Shown in pieces: positions 1-5,704 of a stretch of DNA of 9,978 nt. The notes below the pieces were generated by a model. It made no database searches and had not been told where the DNA came from. It worked only from the letters and a program-made list of their open reading frames with translations. The position numbers and the translations under genes were made by a program. The stretch's first letter is position 1. Each line of letters starts with the position of its first letter. This DNA is from Bdellovibrio sp. CG10_big_fil_rev_8_21_14_0_10_47_8. Lineage in GTDB: Bacteria; Bdellovibrionota; Bdellovibrionia; Bdellovibrionales; Bdellovibrionaceae. The stretch covers positions 1 to 9,978 of the forward strand of contig PEZR01000129.1 in assembly GCA_002773975.1 (NCBI GenBank), written 5' to 3'.

Positions 1-216
1 TTTGCAAATCCTAATGGTGATTTCATTCCTAGTGCCGAGTGTGGATTGATGTTGTTGAATGATTCAATGAGCTGGTTCGGCTTTTGGTCGCTTATCTTGG
101 CGTCTTTGTTGCCCATGTTCTTGTCCATTTTGTATTTTTATATGTGTTACAGAAAAGAGCTTTCAGAGGTCGAATGGCTTAAAAAATTACTCGTGGACAT
201 TCAATCCATCAAGTAA
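1..216 (+). CDS. Membrane protein of unknown function, C-terminal part
   Basis: Reading frame 1 is open from the left edge to a TAA at 214-216, giving the last 71 residues of a protein whose start lies outside the window. About residues 24-49 of the visible part are a hydrophobic stretch rich in Leu, Phe, Trp and Tyr (it includes ASLLPMFLSILYFY). This is a plausible transmembrane helix, followed by a charged tail (YRKELSEVEWLKK) that would be cytosolic under the positive-inside rule. I do not recognise the family. The next gene starts 59 bases downstream on the same strand and also encodes a membrane protein, so co-transcription is possible. That the frame is coding is supported by its uninterrupted run to the edge and the clean hydrophobic/charged pattern. 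Confidence 0.6.
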   Translation, partial: FANPNGDFIPSAECGLMLLNDSMSWFGFWSLILASLLPMFLSILYFYMCYRKELSEVEWLKKLLVDIQSIK

Positions 217-255
217 GATCACTTCTTTCGTGGGGACTCTATGTTTGAATGCCTG

Positions 256-261
256 AAGGAG
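256..261 (+). promoter_or_regulatory. Ribosome binding site that favours the start at 276
   Basis: AAGGAG lies 14 bases before the ATG at 276. The alternative in-frame ATG at 249 has only a G-run (232-235) ahead of it and would place this purine-rich site inside the coding region. The spacing is longer than usual, so the start choice is probable rather than certain. Confidence 0.45.
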
Positions 262-275
262 AATTTGGTAACCAT

Positions 276-1055
276 ATGAACATCAAAAACTGGGACGTCG
301 GCGACATTTTCTTTCTTTGCCTCAAGCTTTTAGGGGTCATTCTTTGTGTCGGTGTTTTTGCCCACTTCAAGGCTGTTCGATTGCCGAGAATTGAAATGAT
401 CCTGCCGGAAGTTTTGGAAGAACCGCTTCAGCAAAACACAACCAAAGCTCCCTTTTTGGCTTTTGTCGAAGGCCAGCGGTATCGGATCACTCCGAAGGCT
501 GAGTACCGTCTGCGGGGTTTGGTGGTTGCCACTCATGATTCGGCATTCATGGATATCACCCACGCCGCGGCCAAGGATTTTATCAACACCCACGATATTT
601 GCGTCCTCTGGGGGGACAATGCGACCTCTCCGTATTTGAGGGACATGAAATTCACTCACGGAGATTGGACCTGTTATTTTCAGACACAGAGTCAGGAAGC
701 ATGGAAATCTTTTAGTAAATCAAAGATCTCGAACAATCATCTTCTGCCATCGAATGCAGAGATTGAAAAGGTCATCGCCTCGGCCCGGATCGGTGATCAA
801 ATCGAGCTTGCGGGAAGTTTGGTGGATTACACCATGCCCGAAGGTGGGGTCCGCAAAACGAGTCTCAGCCGCGATGATGTCGAGAACGGGGCTTGCGAGA
901 TTATTTACGTGACCCAAGCAAAAATTTTATCTCGGGGATCGCCATTTTGGTATGGCGTTCGAACAGCTTGCCAGGTGGCGGCGGCGATGGTGATCGCAGG
1001 ACTTTTGTTCTCGGTTTTTATTTTGCCAAAATTTTCCCATGAATCGCCGAAATAA
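276..1055 (+). CDS. Uncharacterised protein with two membrane segments
   Basis: A 259-residue protein of no known function. A hydrophobic helix at about residues 11-29 and a second at about 231-250 flank a roughly 200-residue soluble domain, so both ends would sit at the membrane with the domain on one side. The domain has compact aromatic/Cys motifs (DICVLWG at 107-113, WTC at 131-133) and a distinctive late segment, RDDVENGACEIIYV (199-212). This pattern (IWG-like block, WTC, then NGACE-I-YV) resembles a recurring group of uncharacterised proteobacterial proteins as I remember them; I cannot name a Pfam family. The Cys residues at 109, 133 and 207 could form a disulfide if the domain is periplasmic. 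An upstream in-frame ATG at 249 would add nine residues. It lies 59 bases downstream of another membrane-protein gene and may share its transcript. No enzyme signature is visible. Confidence 0.8.
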   Translation: MNIKNWDVGDIFFLCLKLLGVILCVGVFAHFKAVRLPRIEMILPEVLEEPLQQNTTKAPFLAFVEGQRYRITPKAEYRLRGLVVATHDSAFMDITHAAAKDFINTHDICVLWGDNATSPYLRDMKFTHGDWTCYFQTQSQEAWKSFSKSKISNNHLLPSNAEIEKVIASARIGDQIELAGSLVDYTMPEGGVRKTSLSRDDVENGACEIIYVTQAKILSRGSPFWYGVRTACQVAAAMVIAGLLFSVFILPKFSHESPK

Positions 1056-1321
1056 GCGTCTCTCTGAAACATCCAAGATCATTTTTTGTGCAAACAATCT
1101 GAGCAGAATGAAGACCCCTTATTTTGTATACTATATCATCAACACCTGGCCAGAATATGACCACCGGGATGTTCCAGACTGAGACATGACTTATTCCTGG
1201 ATTGAGACAGTCCTCGGACAGCGCGGTCCTAGCTTTCATTTCAGATTTTATATTCGAGTACCCAAGGTTTGCCAATGCGACCACCGAGGTCGGTATGACC
1301 TTCGCAGTTTGGAGGACTGAC

Positions 1322-1331
1322 GGGGGTCTTC
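1322..1331 (+). promoter_or_regulatory. Ribosome binding site / leader directly abutting ATG
   Basis: GGGGGTCTTC ends immediately before the ATG at 1332. A second purine block (GGAGG, 1311-1315) is 16 bases from the ATG, too far to be the main site. The 10-mer is nearly identical to the leaders of three other exported-protein genes in this window. Confidence 0.5.
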
Positions 1332-2108
1332 ATGAGTCCAATTCGATTTGTTCTGCGGTTTGCTTTAATGCTCACCTTTGGTTTTACAGCCTTTGCTTTA
1401 GAGAATTCTCTCACAATTGCGGGACTCAAATCTGGGATTAGCCCCGAAGAAAGTCCTCGGTTTTCTAAGGCTATTCGCACAGAACCGTTGAAGGTCGGTC
1501 TCTTTAACATGAACTCGGCAGATAAAAAAATCAGCGAGCTCTTTGAAGATGCAACGAGGCAGGCTGACCGCCTGAATGAAATAAAGCCTTGCAGTGTTGG
1601 TCGCGAAAAAGTGGGCTATCCAATGATTGAGATGACCACAACGCCAACTCTGAGCTCAAATCCCAGCTCATGTTCTCTGAATAAATTCATCAAAATGAGT
1701 CTTGACGATAAAAACAGTGAGGCGCTGACCAGCGATGACGTCAGCGAAAATGACTTTGGTTTCCAACGAAGATTTATTCTGAACGGCTCAAATGAAGACT
1801 GTTTGGATGCTTCCAAACAATGGATGAAAGAAACCTTGATGGGAAAAAACAGTGTCGGGAAAGCTCTCTGGAAATCCTGTGGTAAAGACTGTAGTTTTGC
1901 CAACATTATTCGGATCAAACGCAATCTTGATACTCTGCCGGGCCAATGCGATATGACGGCCAATCTTCAGGTTCAATGCGGCCCCCATCGAGAGGGCTCT
2001 CTCAGTTGGAAAGGAAGCATGAGTGTTGCGGTGAAAAACAATTTCTCCTGCGAGCTCATTGGCCCGTCCACTCAGGGCACCGGTGTTGCGGTTGGCGGAG
2101 CGAACTAG
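1332..2108 (+). CDS. Secreted cysteine-containing protein of unknown function
   Basis: A 258-residue protein. The N-terminus has basic residues at 5 and 9, a hydrophobic core (FALMLTFGFTAF) and an AFA site predicting Sec signal peptidase cleavage after residue 22, so the mature protein should be periplasmic or extracellular. There is no lipobox. The mature part holds eight cysteines (87, 114, 157, 183, 187, 206, 216, 240), an even number suited to disulfides. The C-terminal third is the densest: CGKDCS (183-188), then QCDM and QCGPH. A low-complexity Ser/Thr/Pro patch lies around residues 102-113. I do not recognise the family and see no catalytic motif. The 276-base gap upstream contains no convincing gene, so this gene probably has its own promoter. 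A strong hairpin lies about 40 bases past the stop codon. Alternative upstream starts are not supported because the RBS abuts this ATG. Confidence 0.8.
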   Translation: MSPIRFVLRFALMLTFGFTAFALENSLTIAGLKSGISPEESPRFSKAIRTEPLKVGLFNMNSADKKISELFEDATRQADRLNEIKPCSVGREKVGYPMIEMTTTPTLSSNPSSCSLNKFIKMSLDDKNSEALTSDDVSENDFGFQRRFILNGSNEDCLDASKQWMKETLMGKNSVGKALWKSCGKDCSFANIIRIKRNLDTLPGQCDMTANLQVQCGPHREGSLSWKGSMSVAVKNNFSCELIGPSTQGTGVAVGGAN

Positions 2109-2145
2109 GGCTCTCCTGGCTGAGTCGCCCGCAGAAAACCACCCC

Positions 2146-2182
2146 TGACGATTTTGGTGCAAGGCTGTGACCAAAATCGGCA
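2146..2182 (+). terminator. Strong hairpin between two secreted-protein genes (terminator or dyad operator)
   Basis: A perfect 10-bp stem, CGATTTTGGT (2149-2158) and ACCAAAATCG (2170-2179), encloses an 11-base loop. It extends by two more pairs beyond a single A/G mismatch. It lies 38 bases after the stop of the 258-aa gene and about 100 bases before the next start, where a terminator is expected. However, the stem core is AT-rich and no T-run follows on either side, so it is not a textbook intrinsic terminator. A protein-binding dyad is the alternative. Confidence 0.4.
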
Positions 2183-2272
2183 CTATCAAATGAAATCTTA
2201 GATCATCTCTAACCCTCTGTCTCCGCGTACGGGAATGAGGCTTGCAGTGCTTTGGGGCTTAACATCCTATAT

Positions 2273-2282
2273 GGAGGTCCTC
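2273..2282 (+). promoter_or_regulatory. Ribosome binding site / leader that fixes the start at 2283
   Basis: GGAGGTCCTC abuts the ATG at 2283, with 5 bases between GGAGG and the start codon. It selects this start over in-frame upstream ATGs at 2235 and 2271, which would lie upstream of or overlap the site and would bury the signal peptide. Confidence 0.6.
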
Positions 2283-2696
2283 ATGAACCGATCTATTCTT
2301 ACTGCTATCGCCCTGGTGGCTCTGTCTTTTCAGGCTCACGCCGTCGACAGCAACAAATACAAACAGAATCTGGCAATGACCTGTGGAAATGTGGACGTTT
2401 TAACGACCGCCTATACCACTAGCTCTGCAGCCTATTGGGGTGAAGGTCAGTTGGTTGCACCCAGCGCTAACTTTGAGCTCGGAGAGGTCTCTGTGGTCGA
2501 AGGCAACTCGACCGTTGTGCTTCAAAAAACCGAAAAGGGTGCCCGCGGCCTGTTTAAGAAAAAAGGCTATGGATTATACGAGGGCAAGAATCTTCGTTTA
2601 GACCTGCGAAACACCGTCGACAACTATAAAATTTTCCTTGAAAACACAGCCACCGGTGAACGCATCGAGTGTGATGTTCAGGGTGACTGCTGCTAG
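2283..2696 (+). CDS. Small secreted protein of unknown function
   Basis: A 137-residue protein. The first 20 residues form a clean Sec signal peptide: Arg at 3, a hydrophobic core (ILTAIALVAL) and AHA immediately before the cleavage point. The mature part of about 117 residues looks mostly beta: alternating segments such as STVVLQK and NLRLDLRN, a basic glycine-rich turn (RGLFKKKGYG, 88-97) and a C-terminus ending in DCC. Four cysteines (34, 130, 136, 137) could make two disulfides linking the ends of the domain. The chain length and strand pattern would suit a small beta-sandwich or barrel, but I cannot assign a family. It has its own strong RBS, and the hairpin upstream separates it from the previous secreted-protein gene, so it may be transcribed alone. 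It converges on the gene at 2777-3577, 80 bases away. Confidence 0.8.
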   Translation: MNRSILTAIALVALSFQAHAVDSNKYKQNLAMTCGNVDVLTTAYTTSSAAYWGEGQLVAPSANFELGEVSVVEGNSTVVLQKTEKGARGLFKKKGYGLYEGKNLRLDLRNTVDNYKIFLENTATGERIECDVQGDCC

Positions 2697-2776
2697 CCTT
2701 CCTCTGTACTCGGTCTCCCCGACCAACTTATCCCCAGGAAATCGGGTACTCTGGTTCTGCAGAAAGACCGAAAATT

Positions 2777-3577
2777 CTAATTTTCCGTTGACCAAATCAT
2801 CTTGAGGCTGGAGGCCGGAACACGAATAGCGATACGGTTGCCCGTATTCAAAGCTTGCTCTTGTTGCAGTTTCGAGAGGGCGCTCCGACTGATCATGAAA
2901 AATGTATCGCCGGATTGGACCCCGATCAAATTATCATCAAAAGAATATCGTGCGGTTCCCGTTACACTGAGGAACCCTCGTGCCAATTGGAAGTGATCCG
3001 CTGGCGGAATCATTCCAACAGAGGCTGGTTCACGTGTCGATTCTCCGGCGGCTACTGGCCAAACCCTATCAACAGATTCGATGGGTACATTGACAATAAC
3101 CCGACCGGCTTGTTGTCTTAGGACTTTTTTTTCCGACTCAGACGCCCCCTGAAGATTGACATGAAATACATTTCGTCCAATTTGAACGAATCGCTCTCCT
3201 TCACTCGTCGAGGGAAGAACAGTTCCAGTCAAAGTAAGATTTCTTCCGTCTGTCTTGACGGAGTCAGGCGTAATAATGGATGCGGAGTTTTGCCTGACAT
3301 TTTCAGATCCCGCTGTGAGCGGCCACGCACTTGCGATGGCGCCCGGAGGGAGGTCAACCGATATCCTTGATCCAATTCTTTCAAATTGCGATTCCAGATT
3401 TGAATCCAAATGGTCGGCTTTGATTAGATAAACAAACTCATCAGCCCGAATCAGGCGGAATTTTTGATCGAAAGAGTATTCCACAACTCCTTTTATTGTA
3501 CTCGCGCCTGCGACAGCCCCAACCATGAGACCTGCTGCTAAAGAAAGCATAAACACAACAGCCTTAGAGCGACCCAT
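2777..3577 (-). CDS. Secreted protein built of three degenerate repeats of about 88 residues
   Basis: A 266-residue protein. A signal peptide (Arg3, Lys5, then a long hydrophobic core to AGA at 23-25) predicts export, with cleavage before Ser26. Almost the whole mature chain is three related units. Each opens with a beta strand around a Gly (IKGVVEY 28-34; LTGTV 116-120; VTGTARYSF 205-213), passes a helix-like stretch, and closes with a (R)(I/V)xVx(L/V)P....xxW block whose Trp falls at 85, 173 and 262. The linkers after repeats 1 and 2 also match (WPLTAG and WPVAAG). The unit is compatible with a small beta-barrel such as an OB-like fold, but that is a guess. No catalytic motif or cysteine appears in the mature chain. 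The chosen ATG is preceded by GGAGGAGGTCTT. An in-frame ATG 36 bases further out (3613) would place the RBS inside the gene. It has its own promoter at 3638-3667. Confidence 0.85.
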   Translation of the reverse strand: MGRSKAVVFMLSLAAGLMVGAVAGASTIKGVVEYSFDQKFRLIRADEFVYLIKADHLDSNLESQFERIGSRISVDLPPGAIASAWPLTAGSENVRQNSASIITPDSVKTDGRNLTLTGTVLPSTSEGERFVQIGRNVFHVNLQGASESEKKVLRQQAGRVIVNVPIESVDRVWPVAAGESTREPASVGMIPPADHFQLARGFLSVTGTARYSFDDNLIGVQSGDTFFMISRSALSKLQQEQALNTGNRIAIRVPASSLKMIWSTEN

Positions 3578-3586
3578 AAGACCTCC
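3578..3586 (-). promoter_or_regulatory. Ribosome binding site / leader of the repeat-protein gene
   Basis: On the minus strand GGAGGTCTT directly precedes the ATG, itself preceded by a further GGA. It fixes the start at 3577 rather than the in-frame ATG at 3613. Confidence 0.6.
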
Positions 3587-3637
3587 TCCAATTAGACATC
3601 CACTGTCCTGCATAAACTTCGATGCAAAAATCGTGAT

Positions 3638-3667
3638 GTTATAAGATCATATTTCGTTTGATGTCAG
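3638..3667 (-). promoter_or_regulatory. Sigma70-like promoter of the repeat-protein gene
   Basis: Minus-strand CTGACA (3667-3662) matches TTGACA in five of six positions and TATAAC (3643-3638) matches TATAAT in five of six, with an 18-base spacer. Transcription would start near 3630, giving a leader of about 50 bases before the ATG at 3577. This is the best-looking promoter in the window, and it supports independent transcription of this gene from the metallopeptidase gene upstream. Confidence 0.5.
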
Positions 3668-3772
3668 CGCCAACCAGAGACAAATGTGCCCATCGTCACT
3701 GGCATTTCGCCCCGTTGAATTCAGATTGATGCAGGGAACTTGCTCACTTTTTCTAGACCTAAGTCTAAACAT

Positions 3773-3801
3773 CTTCGGGACAAATGCCAATAGTCCCCGA
3801 G
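3773..3801 (-). terminator. Hairpin at the stop codon of the metallopeptidase gene
   Basis: Plus-strand TCGGGAC (3775-3781) pairs with GTCCCCGA (3793-3800): seven base pairs with one bulged base and an 11-base loop. It begins right after the TAG (3804-3802) of the gene read leftward. No T-run follows on the minus strand. A second small hairpin (TAGAC/GTCTA with a 4-base loop, 3754-3767) lies just beyond. Position supports a terminator; lack of a T-run weakens it. Confidence 0.4.
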
Positions 3802-5403
3802 CTACTCGCCTAAAAATCTTCTTTGAATCAAGTAAAGATAGTCCTTCAGACCTGCAGAAGTGCTGCGCTTGCGGGCCTCCGTGCATATCTGCACAACACC
3901 GGGCTCCTCGCCATAGCTATAATTATAACGAGTATAGTTCTCGGTTTTGTACCACCAATTGCCTTGGCCTGAAACAAACTGCATTTTTGGTTGGTCCCGG
4001 CAAGATCGTTTAGGGCTGATATGGTCAACAAACCATTGCGCATTTTTCTGAGCCAACTGCTGGCGAAGTTCCTTTACCAGAGCAGGGAACTCAAAACGAC
4101 TCCATTTCAATCTCGTATCAAAATACTCGTTGGGCACAATGTCCGGGAATTCGGTTTGGACCTTGTCCTTCCAAACGATTGTTGCCTCAAAGTTTACACA
4201 TTGACGAAAAAAAGAAGCCGGCCAGCCCTGCCTCAGAATCGCGGAAAATGACAATTCGCAATTATCTTGAATCGCTTTTTTTTCAGCCATGGTAAAAGTC
4301 ACTGGCTTTTGCTTCAAGGACTTCTGAAGTTTCTCAACCGAAGTCTCCTTTTGGCAATCTTTTACCTCGTTGTATTCTCGACCATTCATCGACAGATATC
4401 GAATGTATTTGTACTTGTCCATCGAGTCCTTTTTCAATAATTCAGGATTGAATCGGTAAGCCGTAGAGCTTTCTGCAAAGTCCTCCCACGGATTTGTTTT
4501 TGCGTAACCGGACACGAAGGTCTCATTCTCTGGACTCTGTTTGAGAGCCAAATATTTGGCCATGATTTCTTGATCCCAGGGACTGGTTTTCAGCCATTCT
4601 TTTTTTCCATCCAGGTTCCCAAACACTCCATAGGCCGCATTGTGCGCAAACTCATGAAACAATGTATACTGACGGTAAGCGGACGAATGCTCTGTCCAAG
4701 AGTCAAAAAGCTCGATGCTGGCATTGGCGACGACATTCGGTGAGTTATCGACTCGAGTGAATCCCCGTTTGAATCGAATCAGCTTCTGATTGAAAGAAAA
4801 TGGCAGCTGCCCTTCCGGGAGGAGCTCGAGAGAGCGGATAACATCGTCGAGCTCGGCACTGTAAAATAAATCTGCATGGGTCCATGAATAGGGGGATGTG
4901 TTGATGCTAAATCGATGCATCAAGAACAACATCTTGGGCCCCGTTTGGGCTCCAAAAATATTTTTCACAGCACATAAAACTTTACTGCAGGTCTTTGCCT
5001 GTTTGAATCTTTCCGCAACCAAAGGTGGGACCTCGGGCTTTTCATCTTCTTTACCTTTGGACATCAACATCGAGAACGCTTCGATCAAATCTTCTCTTTC
5101 ATTTTTGAAGGTAATCCCGGATACCGTGATGACTCCGCCTGGTTCAAAGGAAGGATCCTTGGGAAGATTTTGGAAATACTGCTGAATTTCACGATCAGAG
5201 GTCGGCAATGACTTTCGACAAACAGCGGTCAGAACCTGTTTCTCGCTAGCTGTCCACCATTGCTCACGACCCTCGGCAGTTGGCTGGCGCTTTGAAGAGA
5301 CTGGAAAAATCGGGTCCGAGACATAGTCCGCCACCAGAGGCTTGGACGAACAAGCTGTGAACATCAAAAAAGAAACAACAATCAATAGCCAAATCTGAGA
5401 CAT
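3802..5403 (-). CDS. Lipoprotein with HEFAH zinc metallopeptidase site (lethal-factor-like)
   Basis: A 533-residue predicted lipoprotein metallopeptidase. The short N-terminal hydrophobic segment ends in FTAC with the lipidation Cys at 18, followed by Ser-Ser, which by the usual +2 rule points to the outer membrane. The -3 Phe is not the classic Leu. The catalytic region contains HEFAH (250-254): two zinc-ligand His and a general-base Glu. About 45 residues later comes YAKTNPWEDFAES (300-312). As I recall anthrax lethal factor, its HEFGH is followed by YGRTNEAEFFAE, in which Tyr728 assists catalysis and Glu735 is the third zinc ligand. Tyr300 and Glu307 here have the same Tyr-x6-Glu spacing, so I infer a gluzincin of the ATLF-like kind. 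The N-terminal 220 residues and the Cys-containing C-terminal 200 residues are unassigned. The true substrate is unknown. The start is fixed by a GGAGGTCTTC site; the open frame extends 91 codons further up without support. Confidence 0.85.
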   Translation of the reverse strand: MSQIWLLIVVSFLMFTACSSKPLVADYVSDPIFPVSSKRQPTAEGREQWWTASEKQVLTAVCRKSLPTSDREIQQYFQNLPKDPSFEPGGVITVSGITFKNEREDLIEAFSMLMSKGKEDEKPEVPPLVAERFKQAKTCSKVLCAVKNIFGAQTGPKMLFLMHRFSINTSPYSWTHADLFYSAELDDVIRSLELLPEGQLPFSFNQKLIRFKRGFTRVDNSPNVVANASIELFDSWTEHSSAYRQYTLFHEFAHNAAYGVFGNLDGKKEWLKTSPWDQEIMAKYLALKQSPENETFVSGYAKTNPWEDFAESSTAYRFNPELLKKDSMDKYKYIRYLSMNGREYNEVKDCQKETSVEKLQKSLKQKPVTFTMAEKKAIQDNCELSFSAILRQGWPASFFRQCVNFEATIVWKDKVQTEFPDIVPNEYFDTRLKWSRFEFPALVKELRQQLAQKNAQWFVDHISPKRSCRDQPKMQFVSGQGNWWYKTENYTRYNYSYGEEPGVVQICTEARKRSTSAGLKDYLYLIQRRFLGE

Positions 5404-5406
5404 ACC

Positions 5407-5416
5407 GAAGACCTCC
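5407..5416 (-). promoter_or_regulatory. Ribosome binding site of the metallopeptidase gene
   Basis: Minus-strand GGAGGTCTTC lies three bases (GGT) before the ATG at 5403. It decides this start over the upstream ATG at 5676 and puts the lipoprotein signal at the N-terminus. Confidence 0.6.
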
Positions 5417-5459
5417 AGATAAGACTCCTCGGTCAGGATCCCCCCTTTTGTAAGTCCAA

Positions 5460-5481
5460 TTTGTCTGGATTGACGGACAAA
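5460..5481. repeat. Imperfect inverted repeat, possible operator
   Basis: TTTGTCTG (5460-5467) and CGGACAAA (5474-5481) form an 8-bp dyad with one G-T pair, around a 6-base centre. It sits about 57 bases upstream of the metallopeptidase start. The size and spacing are typical of a dimeric regulator site, but a chance match is possible. Confidence 0.25.
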
Positions 5482-5691
5482 AATACCGACCAGACCTTGG
5501 GCTCTGTTTGGGCCCAACCCCGGCCTTGATGGCTGCCATACCAACGCCGCGCTTCTCGCGATGGAGGCAAACCGGCAAAGCCAAAAATATCCAACCCTTA
5601 GCGGATCTTCGTCGGTCATTTTTGGGGGGATTTTCTTGCATTTGATTAAAAGCTCTAATAGTCCAATGGGTTCCAAACAAAACGAGCTTCA

Positions 5692-5698
5692 GGGGGGA
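5692..5698 (+). promoter_or_regulatory. Ribosome binding site of the GH3 gene
   Basis: GGGGGGA lies six bases before the ATG at 5705. It supports that start rather than the in-frame ATG at 5561, which would add 48 residues ahead of the signal peptide. Confidence 0.55.
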
Positions 5699-5704
5699 CA
5701 TCAT

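Larger units (their letters stand above)
5404..5704. other. Divergent intergenic region
   Basis: A 301-base stretch between the divergently read metallopeptidase and GH3 genes. Both neighbouring frames stay open across it, but each has a signal sequence and a good RBS at the inner start, so no protein is supported here. It holds the two RBSs, an imperfect dyad at 5460-5481 and a perfect 10-base palindrome TTGGGCCCAA at 5508-5517, half of which is repeated at 5497-5502. I see no convincing -35/-10 pair on either strand. Promoters for both genes must nonetheless lie here or overlap the starts. Confidence 0.6.

Noticed and set aside
1127..1132. TATACT as a possible -10 element upstream of the gene at 1332
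   Set aside because: No -35-like hexamer at 16-18 bases upstream, and it lies 200 bases from the start codon.
1159..1290. Short direct repeats GACCACCG (1159, 1279) and TGAGACA (1180, 1203)
   Set aside because: Two copies of 7-8 bases in a 276-base gap, with no regular phasing or further copies; likely chance.
1186..1320. Small plus-strand frame of 44 codons ending 11 bases before the 258-aa secreted-protein gene
   Set aside because: No recognisable ribosome binding site, no hydrophobic or leader-peptide character, and no family resemblance; such a length is expected by chance.
1788..2189. Minus-strand open frame of 133 codons opposite the 258-aa secreted protein
   Set aside because: Antisense to a gene with a signal peptide and RBS; composition typical of a mirrored frame with many Arg/Phe/Ser and no motif.
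2711..2785. Small dyads between the convergent genes (GGTC/GACC, TTCTGCAGAA, GAAAATT/AATTTTC)
   Set aside because: Stems of 4-7 pairs, some with loops too tight to form; not strong enough to call a bidirectional terminator.
5404..5676. 91-residue N-terminal extension of the metallopeptidase
   Set aside because: It would bury the lipoprotein signal, lacks an RBS and overlaps the divergent control region; the GGAGGTCTTC site supports the start at 5403.
5561..5704. 48-residue N-terminal extension of the GH3 enzyme
   Set aside because: It lies ahead of a signal peptide and of the G-rich RBS at 5692-5698, and has no domain similarity.
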